DNA from: Fragilaria radians
Lineage: Eukaryota; Bacillariophyta; Fragilariophyceae; Fragilariales; Fragilariaceae
DNA: 64,000 bases
Direction of reading: 5' to 3'
Assembly (NCBI GenBank): GCA_900642245.1
Contig: CAAAJI010000003.1
Location: 167,647 to 231,646, forward strand
Below the pieces are notes generated by a model, which was not told the origin of the DNA, searched no databases, and was given only the letters and a program-made list of their open reading frames with translations. The translations under genes were made by a program, and so were the position numbers. Numbering within the stretch: the stretch's first letter is position 1; every line of letters begins with the position of its first letter. Positions 43,237 through 54,040 of the stretch are shown here, piece by piece.

Positions 43237-44305
43237 TTCTGGTCAGAAGCACTAACATAAACTATCATGATTTACGTCAAGCTCCTCCTTGTTACTTGTA
43301 CAGATTTGGGAGAATTATTTTGTAGACGCACACCCATTTCCATACACCATAACTTTGAGTTAGAACTATTTGGGGTTGTAGCAATGTACAACCTTTACTT
43401 CAGTATCTGCCAGGACCTTTAGAAATCCAAAACTGTATACAAAGGGTTGAGGTAGATACAAATCTCTTTTGTCAAACTAAATTAGTCACTTTATCTTTAG
43501 CATCTAATTCTAGGTAAGGCATTCATATCAACAAAATCTTTTTTCAAGTTGACAGAACAAGATAAGATGTGTAGTCAACAAGATATGATCAAAGTAGAGC
43601 AATTTCTGTATTTTTGGCAATTTTTTGGTCAAGATTGATGGCATTGCAAACTTTTGGGCAAAACCTTTCGGAACAGTTTCGTTTCAAAATATGTGTTTAA
43701 GGCAAAAACCTCTCTCGTGTACAAGTGGCTGAATTCACATGTCATTTGGCAGAATGAAGGCAAGAAAATGATGATGAGATAAAAATGTTACCATAATTAT
43801 TGAGATGGGAGATACGAAAATGTGTGTCTAGCTTTAAAGGTAGTTAACACTTTACTAGAATGGTTGTTTGACACACACACACAAAATTAAGGAACTTGCT
43901 AAATTTGTAGTAAATCAATAGATAATGAGTTGTAAATATTATTTGTACAAGGAATAATAAAGAATCTGGTTATTCTCTTCATTTTCACATTTGAATAACG
44001 TTACATTGAAATAATATGAGGTATTCAGTTCAGTTTTAATTCAAAAAATATTGGTTGTAAAATTTTGTTCAAGTAAAGAGGAATCTAGTTCATCTGATAG
44101 AAGTTTCACATGACACAAGCTCAATCTAGAGCGTGTCCTTTGTCAATATTTTTGATGTCAATAAAGATGGATCTTTTCATATCAAATCGAAGGATTTTCT
44201 TTCTCCTGGAATGGAATGTGAGTGTTGTTAAGTTAGCGAATCGGTTTCCATTCTCAATGACGTCATATCAGGAGTTTCATCATTCGTGAAATTATTGTTG
44301 GGATC
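43237..44305. other. Intergenic, no supported gene
   Basis: About 1.07 kb of AT-rich sequence between paralog D and the carrier gene. A short (AC)n run lies near 43871-43883. No coding signal was seen. Confidence 0.5.
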
Positions 44306-45430
44306 ATGTTCCGTCACCTTTACCATCTTGGATATATCACGCTTTTAGCATTTGTATTTATTAACTTCAGGTATACTCATAGTCTTATTCCAAATAGTCA
44401 ATCCTCTCTCAAGAGTAACAAACCTGTGTCAGATTTGAAACGAGAGGACACCCGACGACAGGTTTTCCCGCAGATTCTGAATTTGGTACTGCCAATAATC
44501 GTCTTGAATCATGTTGAATCTGCGAAGGCTGTAAATGATCCTGCAGTTTCAAAGAATGAGATACTTGTTCAGTCTACTCCAAATGCTTTTCAAGAATCTA
44601 TATCAGGTCTTGTCGCAGGAGCAGCATTAACGACCACAAAGACTATCGTCAAGTATCCATTGGATACCATAACTGTGAGACTACAAATGCCACCGGACGA
44701 AAATGTTACGGGATCCCTATGGGATGGATTGTATACAGGTATTTTGAATCCACTTTTGGTCAATATTCCTGCTGGTGCTATATTTTTTGCCGTCAAGGAT
44801 GCTGTCAAATCATCTCTCCGTCAGGAGGGCCTAACAAAGCCGGTCGCTACACTCCTGGCAGTTTTGATAGCAAATTTCCCCTATTGGGTGATTCGTAATC
44901 CCTCGGAAGTCATCAAGACAAAGCAACAAGCAGCTGCTGTAATAAAGACCTATGAAACATCCTATGGCACATCCATATTACGAGCACTTCAAGAAGAGAA
45001 AGAAAATGGTATATCTGGATTATACTTGGGGTATTGGGAAAATATTCTATATGCCTATCCTGCAGATGCTCTCAAATTTTTAATTTACGATCAACTCATG
45101 GGGATTGGTAGCAATGATGATTTCTTCCTATCTGCATCTCTTCATGATGCAGCGATTGCAGGTGCGGTCGCCACGGCTACAGCTCAATTTGTCACGACAC
45201 CATTGGATATTGTGCGGAATCGTGTCATGACGAATACAACAGAATCAAAAGTATTCTTTTGGAGGACACTGGAAGACCTTGCCGCCAATGAGGGGGGTAT
45301 ATCGGCTTGGTTTAAAGGGGCGATACCAAGAGTTTTAAAGGCCCTTCTAAGTGGTGCCATTCAATTTGTAACCTATGAGGAAATCAAACAACAGATTTTA
45401 AATATCCTTGGAAGCTATAATCCTTCATAA
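44306..45430 (+). CDS. Mitochondrial carrier family protein, possibly plastid-targeted
   Basis: A 374-residue carrier of the mitochondrial carrier (SLC25) superfamily. Three Px(D/E)xx(K/R)x(K/R/Q)-type signatures: PLDTITVRLQ, PSEVIKTKQQ and PLDIVRNRVM, each at the end of an odd-numbered helix of a repeat; six helices are predicted. The second signature has a Ser/Glu in place of Leu/Asp. The first 27 residues form a signal-peptide-like hydrophobic stretch, followed by a Ser/Lys/Arg-rich segment and a second hydrophobic stretch (about 53-73). That is unusual for a mitochondrial carrier and fits a bipartite presequence for a secondary plastid. The signatures do not determine the substrate; the S-adenosylmethionine or folate branches are among the candidates. 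Single exon. Confidence 0.75.
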   Translation: MFRHLYHLGYITLLAFVFINFRYTHSLIPNSQSSLKSNKPVSDLKREDTRRQVFPQILNLVLPIIVLNHVESAKAVNDPAVSKNEILVQSTPNAFQESISGLVAGAALTTTKTIVKYPLDTITVRLQMPPDENVTGSLWDGLYTGILNPLLVNIPAGAIFFAVKDAVKSSLRQEGLTKPVATLLAVLIANFPYWVIRNPSEVIKTKQQAAAVIKTYETSYGTSILRALQEEKENGISGLYLGYWENILYAYPADALKFLIYDQLMGIGSNDDFFLSASLHDAAIAGAVATATAQFVTTPLDIVRNRVMTNTTESKVFFWRTLEDLAANEGGISAWFKGAIPRVLKALLSGAIQFVTYEEIKQQILNILGSYNPS

Positions 45431-45772
45431 GATCTTGAAAAAAACATTAATTTTTTTCCTATTCAACCGTGTCGAATAATCTTTCCTTGCGTTGTCTGGA
45501 AACAGAATAGTTTTCAAATTAAGACCTATCCCATAATTGAGTACCATCATCTGCGGATAAGAAAGTCTCCACAAACAGCCATTGCTTAGTTAATTAATTG
45601 TTTCCATGATTTTATTTAAAAGAGTCTAAACAATGTATCCTATGAAGAGTCCACAATACATGGCTCTAGTTGGACATTGATAGATAGCACTAGTTGTTGT
45701 TGTCGTTCATTCCCTCTCTCTCTAAAACATCTCTTCCATTAACATTTATACAAGATTGAAACTGTTATTCCC
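45431..45772. other. Short intergenic region between convergent genes
   Basis: 3' flanks of the carrier (plus) and the sugar-kinase gene (minus). A (CT)n microsatellite lies near 45713-45723. Nothing else was seen. Confidence 0.5.
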
Positions 45773-46855
45773 TTAGGAAGATGCCTCGAGCGTCAGAGGT
45801 ATGCATGTCATACCAAGTTCAGTTTCGATGAGTTGCATCACAGCCTGTTGATCCTCTGCAGATTTGGCAACAAATTGTGCAGATCCGTCACCTTGTGATC
45901 CAACTCCCTTCCCACCGTACACATATTGTTGAAGAGGCTCATGAGTCAATAATCGATGCAACACAGGTGATGAAAGGTGCTTTGGAGATACAGGTATAGC
46001 ATAATCGTCAAATGCCTTTTGTGCCTTCGTCATGGTCGCACCAAGTGTTACAGCACATCCTCGGGAGAGTGCATCCATCGCTTCCTCCATAATGGCGTGA
46101 TTCATTTCACCCAATAACATGTGAAGACCCTTGGAAGTCTCGCATTTAGGATGAGGATATGCCGTCTGTAAATCTGCCAAGATGGATGCCGTGTCTTTGG
46201 AGGCATGAAGGTCTACCACTATCATGTGAATGGGGGAACCAACATGTATAGTTTCTTCCACTTCCAAGACATCACCATCAAATTTCATAAGGATTGGCTT
46301 AACTCCGTAGGCACACCCTTGATCCATGCGCCCACACTTACTTGGCGTTGTCCTTTCGCCCAGAAATGCAAATTCCATTTCTTCACGTTTCGAGAGTTTC
46401 AAATCGTAAATTTGATTAAATGCACGGGCAACTAAAACACATATAGCAGCGCTGCTACTTAGGCCTTTCTTGACAGGTAATGTTGTCTTGAAATTATCCA
46501 ACATAATACCGTCGATGTAAGGGAAACGTTGCTTCATTTGAAACGACACACCACATATATATCTCCAAATACTTGTCTTAGATGTCGCATGCTGATAAAG
46601 TACATCATCTTCGAACGGAATTTCAATTTCCTCCATCTTTCCGATAGGATCCAAAATAGATTTCAGATGGAGCTTCGCAGGACATGGCGCGACTCGTGCG
46701 TAAATGCCCTGATTCGTCCCGGATAGGAGACACTTTCCAATGGGAATCTCAGGATTTTCCTGTCGAAATCCACCTGCCCAGTCAGAGTGCTCTCCAAAAA
46801 GACAGATTCGTCCAGGAACAAACAATTCCCATGGCAAAGAAGTTGACGTCGACAT
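45773..46855 (-). CDS. GHMP (galactokinase-family) sugar kinase
   Basis: A 360-residue GHMP kinase. The frame opens with a TTG; the ATG at 46855 is used. Galactokinase-type motifs: PGRICLFGEHSDW (14-26), the glycine-rich ATP loop GLSSSAA (131-137), GRMDQG with candidate catalytic base D178, and GVGSQGDGSAQFV (317-329). Galactokinase, galacturonokinase, arabinokinase, GlcA kinase and related enzymes share this layout. The signature here, GEHSDW rather than GEHxDY, and the short 360-residue length do not match typical galactokinase (about 390-520), so a sugar kinase of the galacturonokinase/arabinokinase type is plausible. It would activate salvaged sugars for nucleotide-sugar synthesis. It is divergent from the FUT8-like gene (0.55 kb between starts). 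Confidence 0.8.
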   Translation of the reverse strand: MSTSTSLPWELFVPGRICLFGEHSDWAGGFRQENPEIPIGKCLLSGTNQGIYARVAPCPAKLHLKSILDPIGKMEEIEIPFEDDVLYQHATSKTSIWRYICGVSFQMKQRFPYIDGIMLDNFKTTLPVKKGLSSSAAICVLVARAFNQIYDLKLSKREEMEFAFLGERTTPSKCGRMDQGCAYGVKPILMKFDGDVLEVEETIHVGSPIHMIVVDLHASKDTASILADLQTAYPHPKCETSKGLHMLLGEMNHAIMEEAMDALSRGCAVTLGATMTKAQKAFDDYAIPVSPKHLSSPVLHRLLTHEPLQQYVYGGKGVGSQGDGSAQFVAKSAEDQQAVMQLIETELGMTCIPLTLEASS

Positions 46856-47411
46856 GGTTCTCTCAACTTTTGTCTGCAATGTGAACAATATCAATCGGAT
46901 AAATACTAGCTAGTATCGGAACAACAATACTATACTTGATCTTTGTATAGTAGTTCAACACGTCAAAATCAAAGTTTTAATTTTTTTCAACCACTGAAAA
47001 TATGTGAGATTGAGATAGAATAGTATCCATTTCTGAGGAAATTATGAAAAATTACTCTTGGTCTCCAACCTTGTAAGATCTAAGTCTTGACAGACTAATT
47101 TTTCATTATAGTAATATTTTTTGATCAGACTTTGATTTATCATCAAGCAATAATTTCCGTCAACGCTGGCTTATTCAATATCTTTTCACTGCATATTATT
47201 TTTTCTAATCCAATATATCGTTCTTGAAGCACATGTGATTTATAATCAACTTAGAGCCCTTTGACTAGTATCATCTAATTTTTGCAAACAAACAACATCC
47301 ATTATCGTTTTTAGTTGTTGCTTTCTATCTGAAACCCTCATCATCTGCACAAATTTATGAAATAAAAGGACGCTTGGTCTCATTCTTAACTTCATTAACT
47401 TACTCATTATA
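46856..47411. promoter_or_regulatory. Divergent promoter region of sugar kinase and FUT8-like gene
   Basis: A 0.55-kb AT-rich gap separates two divergent starts, so both promoters should lie here. No repeat, hairpin or known binding motif was recognised. Confidence 0.4.
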
Positions 47412-49313
47412 ATGCTGTCAAGAAGTCATCTTCGACTACCTTTATTTCTCGTCATCGTTGCCTTGAGTATAATTAGCATTTGTATGGATAGTGTATCACA
47501 CTACGCAACGTTCCGCGACACGTTTACTCGTTGCACAGAATGGCCGTTTCTGGACCGAAATGTTCTTAATCAGACCTTAGTTTTTGACGTCAGTGATAAC
47601 ATACATCCGCTCTTGAATTTGACAGTGCCCTACAAGGATGTTGAGAAAGGATTGGAAAAATGGAACATGAATGATCCTGTTGGACAAAATATGAGTAAAA
47701 ATCAATCTCTTGAACTTGTTATGCCGAAAGTTCAATCATCGAATGCTCTATCAAAAGGGCACGAAGCATTAGGTATCACAGCATTCATTTCGAACGCGTC
47801 AGAAACGCAAGATGAAAACATGACTCAACCGCTTTCCTCGAAGAATGAGGAAAACCTGAATGAGATCCGTTCGGATATAAAATCCGAGGATGCCATAGGA
47901 GAGGGTAAGTGAAATTCTTCTATGCGTAAAATCTCGATCTAAGCTTAAAACACATACCAACTTACATCTATGCGATCAATTTCAAAAGCATTTATTGGCT
48001 CACCTGGTTCTACATTGATAACTGTCGGAGAATGTCAGTGTGATCTTGTCTCCCTTGACTGTCTTGGTGTTATTCCATGTTTACAGCTTGGAGACTTACG
48101 TAGAAAATTTTCCGGTATCATCATTAGATCAATTATGAAACGATTGTCAACCAAAGGACATGAATTGGACACCAACATGCAAGATTCTCCTATTGGAAAA
48201 GCTTCTCAATACGCCTTAAATATGGTTTGGAAGAGCTGGTTGACCAACAGAACTATTCCTGTCGGATTGGTAAACAGCCCAGATGCCTTTGTCAATCATT
48301 CAAATTATCCTTCCTGCAGGGAAAACGAAATCAAGGGAAGAAGGTGCTTCTTTCATGATTTTCATTCGGACGAAACATTAGATCATACCGAGGAAAGGGC
48401 TATCACCAAATTCCACCATTTTAGAGCTGAGGCTGAGCAAAGTGCAACAATAAAACTTGAGACTTTCCAGAGAAATCCATTCAACTCTACTGTTCTTGAC
48501 TATTTATTGATTTTTTCACACCTTGCTCGCATCACACTAAACATGCGACAGCATGTAAATGCTATTCATATCAACCGCACTGTTACAGAACGAGGCAGGG
48601 AAACGAATATTCAAGGAAAAATTCTTCGCGTATCAATGCACGTAAGACGCGGTGATGCATGTAATCACGTGAAAACGGGCTATGAAGTCAGTGCTTCTCC
48701 ATTGAATTCACCTGCTCAGGTTGGTGGCCTAAGATTATGCTATCAGACTTCTGTATATATGATCGCACTAGAGAAAGCAATAAGTTACTTCCCTGATCGT
48801 AATGTCCTTGTCTATCTTTCAACAGATCACTCTCAGTCTCTCATAGACGAAATCAAATCAGACTTCCCAACTTTATATGAGTCTGTAACATGGAAGTATC
48901 TTAACTATCCTCAACAAATTTTTGATTACTTTGAGGGTAAGGCTGATGATGGTAGTTTCATTGAGAGTACCGAAAATAAGTATCGAGCAATTCTCGGAGA
49001 AACAGCCGTAGCAGATCTATTGCATTTGAGCTTTGGTGAGGTTTTCATTGGTCACCTAGGTTCTCGTTTTGGCAAACTTGGATGGTTCTTGGCTACTGCA
49101 AAGTATAATTCATTCATTCCCTATTTCTCTGTGGATGGCCATAGCGTTTGCTGCGATATTGATGAAGCATGTGGGGAGAATTCCCAATACATAGTGTCGA
49201 TGGAAAACTGCATCGGAAAGTTCTGGCCGTTAACATCGTATGTCCAAAATCTGGACCTAGATACTTATTTCACTTCGGGTGCGTACTTTCGAAAAGCCGC
49301 AGCTCAGGATTAA
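47412..49313 (+). CDS. Type II membrane FUT8/GT23-like glycosyltransferase
   Basis: Exons 47412-47904 and 47989-49313 (84-base GT-AG intron, phase 1) give 605 residues. Type II: a short tail, a membrane segment at about 7-25 and a long stem with many N-glycosylation sites. The catalytic part (about 220-590) contains HVRRGDAC (H382-C389) corresponding to the HxRR loop of GT23 and related alpha-1,6-fucosyltransferases, then VYLSTD, and a distal LLHLSFGEVFIGHLGSRFGKLGWFLA block, the equivalent of the FUT8 'Q/S-x-x-x-x-SxxCR' donor-site region. These fit an inverting, GDP-fucose-using GT-B transferase, though the donor and acceptor are not proven. The C-terminus has a conserved Cys-rich VCCDIDEACG segment. 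Probably Golgi. Other O-fucosyltransferase-type families share the HxRR motif. Confidence 0.7.
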
Positions 49314-49927
49314 ACAAAATTTCGAATGAAGATGGGTGTGATTTAAGTTACTAATGTCCACTCTGTATCAATCATAATATCAAATGTTGACCACCAACTT
49401 TTGATTTAAATAATTTCTAAAAATTGTGTTTCATTTATTTATTTCTTCCTAGCGAACGCAACATTTCAATCATGGTTGTCAAGTGGTGTAAAAATCATGT
49501 GTAAACAAATTTCTAACTTAAATGTTGTTAGGATAGATCAGCTTTGCACGCTTTACTATTTTCATAAATCACAAAATCTCAAGGCGTCACAAACATCAAA
49601 TCTATCCTATTTTTTCAAAAGGAATGGTAATTTCGAGCACACGTTTCGAAACCATAGTTGCTATTCTGTCTAAAGAAATTCACCAAGGAAGGCAAATTCT
49701 TCTATTACTTTAGACTAGAAGGATGTTCATTGTAACATTCCGTGACAATAGCATAGAATGAAATTGGAACAAGCAAAAGGGAAACTCAGTACCCTAGTCA
49801 TTGATTGCACAATCCATACTCACCCACAATGTAACCTGGATTCAAAGTGAGACACGCCAAACAATCACCAGGAAAGCCAGAGAAGATGACAATGTCAAAT
49901 ACTGTGCCCAAGGAAAAAAAAATACTA
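49314..49927. other. Short intergenic region between convergent genes
   Basis: 3' flanks of the FUT8-like gene (plus) and the LDAH-type gene (minus). No supported gene; AT-rich. Confidence 0.5.
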
Positions 49928-51190
49928 TTATAGTTTGGAGGAGGGGATGGCAACAACCTTTCGTATCGATCGAACACAAAAGTCAATTGCCGATGGCACC
50001 TGATCCGGATGTACAATGAAGGCATGGATACAATTGGGATCCAACGTCACTTCAACATTCGGAGCATGTTGTTGAATATCCTTGACATGATATTCTGGAA
50101 ACCACTTATCCTTTGGACAATAAAAGATAAATGTGGGTATGTTGGATAGTAATCGAAGAGCCGATGTCTAAGATAAGGAACGTAAACATATGTAAAGTGG
50201 TAAGGAAAGAGTATAATGTATAAGGGGGTAAGTATATATTTGTCTCGAGGATGTATCCAGTAAAGATTGAACTTGATTTCATGAACTTACATCTGGAATT
50301 TGTGGCAAATCACGAATCTCTTCCAATCCAAGTTCTAAAAAATTTCGTACAAAGGTTGTTTGATTGGTGAGTTGTAATGCAATATCACGTGCATACGGAT
50401 CTGGTATTGTCAATTGGAACCATCTATGACGAAGATGTTTCGATGTCATATATAACATTCGTTTGGCAACATTCATGACCATGGATGGAGGTAAATGTTG
50501 TGATACACAATCCAATTTATATTGTTCCCACCATGGATCAGCTGCCATACGAATAAAGGGCATCCAATATAAATTAGCTATAGTCCGATGTCGCCAATCT
50601 GTTTGGATTACTAACATTCGTTCTACAAAATAGGAACCAATGGAATGAGATAGGAATATAAATTGTGGTCGTGTTGATTGATTTGTATCTTCCTTCTTTA
50701 ATACATATTGTTCCATCCATCTCATTTTATGTTCCAATTGACCATGGAGTGTCCATGGTATATCAACATTTCGTTTGGATGAAGACAAGGCATCGTCATT
50801 GTCATATGCTTCCACTTGTACAATGTCATCGGTACAACCATGACCTGCATAAGATATACCTCGTACAGCAAATCCAGGTCCCAATTCTTCCAATATACGA
50901 TACAAGGCAGGAATGTACCATCCTACCAAACCAGGATTTCCTGGGAGGAATAGTATATATGTATGGGCAGTTATTGTTGTTGTTGTTGTTGTTGTTGTTT
51001 TATAATCGATCGATACAACATCTGTAGGCCAACCAGAGATTTCTACAACCTCTGTCGTTATATGAGGTCGCGTATGATGTTGTTCTCGCGAGGAGGGAAT
51101 CACCATGGTTGGCAATTCAACCTCGATTTTGTGTGTTGTATTGTTCCTGTTGAGATGTTGTTTACGAGTACTTGAATCTGTCAGTGCCAT
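49928..51190 (-). CDS. LDAH-type alpha/beta hydrolase
   Basis: Two exons, 50291-51190 and 49928-50167 (123-base GT-AG intron), give 379 residues. A reading that stops at 50279 would lose the last third of the catalytic machinery. Family motifs of LDAH (lipid droplet-associated hydrolase, UPF0554): LFLPGNPGLVGWYIPAL (80-96), the nucleophile elbow SHSIGS (S183), D320 in CPKDKWFP and H348 in CIHAFIV; the last two are in the second exon. Residues 65-74 form a Thr-rich run encoded by an (ACA)n microsatellite, outside the conserved core. No targeting signal is obvious. It acts on lipid esters, perhaps at lipid droplets or the ER. The second exon is supported by the reading frame, splice sites and the recovered catalytic residues. 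Confidence 0.85.
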
Positions 51191-52704
51191 TGCACTAACG
51201 TTTAAGTGCTTTGGTATAGTCTGATGAAAACTTATACCGTGTAGTACATTCTAGAATACTCGAGGTCACTAGATTAATTTGGTAAAGAGATTCATTCAAG
51301 ACATGGAATTTGTACCATCCTTTGGAGACTTACATTGTTGCTATTACATGCAAATATAGATGAAAAAATATCAGATATATTTCCACACCTAAAAATAATA
51401 ACTAGTAACAATGATAATATCTGTTGTTTTTTTCATTCTCAAATTTTATGACATTTAGGTCTCTGATATTACTAATGAATTGTCAGTAAATTGTAGGTGA
51501 TAATGAATCACAATACTTAGCTCTAAATGAAGAGCAGTCAAGAAGTATTTGACTTCCCGGCATTGCCGGCAGATAAAAAATATCAGATTAATCTAATATG
51601 TATTATCATAAAGAAAGATTAGTCAGTAAAGACTCGAATCATTCACAATTAGAAACCAAGAGTTGTTTCCATAACTTCCTTAAAATAGGACATTATTCTT
51701 TTCTGTCTCAATTCTCCCATAGAGCATACTGAGCTGTTGATTTTGAAGATGTTTTGATGTTCTGTGATATATTACGTTCATTACGCCAACGCATCATTTA
51801 TTGCATATTTTGAGTCAATTTGTTTTGCTTTTACTTCAATATAAACATTAATAACTAGGATTGGCTTCCTTCTATAAGTTGTCAGCTCTTTTTGCTCTTT
51901 CAAATTGTGGTCTTGTAAGATAATGCTTTGCTTTTGTCATATGTAGATAGTATCTAAGTTCGCATAATCTTGAAGGCAACTTGTAGCTGGTTCATAGAAG
52001 AAATGCAATGTCCTTAGCTAAAGCTGTTGCGGTACAAAGTTGCTTAGTCATTTTGGCAAAACCATGGCTCAATTCATTCTGGAATGTCACACATCATGTT
52101 TGTTGATAGGACCCCAGGATTTGCTCGTAGATCCAAACAATCCTTGGTATTGCTAATATTTACCTTCTCTGGATTAAAAAAGACAGTGGCACTTGGTTAA
52201 TTAGCAAGATCCATAGGCGCATTATTTCTACTTGCTAAAATCCAAAAGGTATATGTGCTCGTGCCCATCCCGTGGATACTCTGTTATTTTAAGAAGGTTG
52301 CAGTTCATTCGATAATTTCTGAGCTGTTTTCCCCCAGATGCATTTGATGACTCAATCTGAGGCTGCTGAGCAAAACTTTGCTGTGCCTTAGTTCTTTCCC
52401 ACTCACCACCTTCCGATCTATCTTTGTGACAGCAGTGATCTGATCTATGAGCTGTTTCTCTGCAGCAATAACAGTTGTCATTTATTTGAACGAAGGATTA
52501 AGTGAAAAATGGCTCATTGGAAATGCCTCTTTCCTTTTGTTTTGATAATCAAAACACTTTTGGTTTTAGTGACAGCTTCCGGGTATTGATCATGTCCAAA
52601 GGAGTGTTAGGTATGTAATGTGATCATAATAGATCATTGGATTGAATTATCGGTGCTTTCACTATAAAGAGAAGCTAGAAAGTTCTCAAATGTTTCACTT
52701 AACG

Positions 52705-52950
52705 TTTTTGGTTGCTCTGCATTATTTGAAATATACGCAGGCATTGCCTAAAGGATTGTTGCAATAATGATTAGACCAACAATTTGTGACTCTATTATCT
52801 CTTGATCTGTTCAAATAATCAAATGTTCCAGTAAGAGTTTTTTTATTGGTCTACATTATTTGAATTGTATGCAGGCGCAGCCTAAACTATTGTTGCGATA
52901 ATGATTGGTCCAATAATATATGACTCTAGTGCCTCTTGATCTGTTCAAAA
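52705..52950. repeat. Diverged 134-bp tandem duplication
   Basis: Two copies start around 52705 and 52838. Both carry ATTATTTGAA, a GCAGGC segment, a TGTTG run, a TGACTCTA segment and CTTGATCTGTTCAAA at matching distances (shift 133-134). Many substitutions separate them, so the duplication is older than that near paralog D. Confidence 0.7.
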
Positions 52951-52981
52951 TCTTCTAGTCCATTCCTGTGGTTTTTTTTCA

Positions 52982-53021
52982 TTCTTACTATCTTACATTA
53001 TTGAATGTAAGATAGTAAGAA
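52982..53021. repeat. Perfect 18-bp inverted repeat with 4-base loop
   Basis: Stem 52982-52999 is the exact reverse complement of 53004-53021; the loop is ATTG. Transcripts of either strand would fold into a long stable hairpin. It lies in a gene-poor region 32 bases after the diverged tandem repeat. It could be a MITE remnant, a small-RNA precursor or a terminator-like structure. Confidence 0.9.
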
Positions 53022-54040
53022 CCCATTCATGGAATCTAAACCAATTCACATGCTATAGAAATGTTCCTGATAATCTCGTGTACGCTCTTTGATTGCCATA
53101 AACAATTCATTAGAATCAATCTTGATTTTAGTGTCAGATTCTGCCCTTGCTTCTACTTTATTCTTCCTTCCTTTGGTCCAAAAAGAGCATAGACCTTATT
53201 TAAATTTTGTGCACACATCTTGACTCTTATTTTAAATTCATTTTTATCAGGCTTGCATCCCATCTCATATTGCCTTGTCTCTATCTGATAAAATACCATT
53301 TCTTACTCTCAACTCTGCTCTCCTTTTCCCCCAATAAAATATAGTCAAGAAGTACTGATATCATTTTCATATACAAAGTTTTCTTTTAGTTAATTCATAG
53401 TCAAATGCTTTAGCGGCTGGTCCTAAATACGTGTCGGGCTTCATTGCCTTGTCTTGATAGTGCAGAAAGCTCTTGTCTTTTACTTATTTCCTTCTGTTCT
53501 GACCTAGGCATCCTTTGTTGCCTTTTCTTGAAGCCTAAAGGCATAATTTAGATTGCGATCTCTTTTCCAACACTCTTGATGCCTGAGTCGGCTGCTCTGT
53601 ATGCCGGTATTGTCGCTTCTAGCAGCGCTTCTGGTTTTATCATCAGCCCAGAAATGCAGTTAACACGATTTCTTGCTCCAATTGTGATTGTTAGGCATGC
53701 AGATCATTGTCCTAACATTAAATCTGTCCATCTTTAGAACAAGAGAATGCAAACTGTGATGTTGGAACAACTGAAGTGTGTTGCTTCACCATAACTGTCT
53801 TTGAATACCTATTTCCTTGCAACCAAAGCATATTCTCATCAATCTCGATGGTGTAGGAATATGCATTGTATAGTATTTTCAATGCGTTTGTATGCAATAC
53901 TTATTGCAATTTTAAACTATTATTTGCAAAAGTGATCAAGGAATAGCAGCAAATAATTCAGCTTAATTTTTTTGCGATTTTGGTCTGATAGATGCAATTT
54001 AGGAATAGATCAAAGTCTTCAAGAAGTAAAAAACATATTT

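Larger units (their letters stand above)
51191..54040. other. 2.85-kb gene-poor stretch
   Basis: No supported gene. Contains the diverged tandem repeat (52705-52950) and the perfect hairpin (52982-53021). No intact transposase or reverse transcriptase frame was seen; it could hold degraded elements. Confidence 0.5.
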
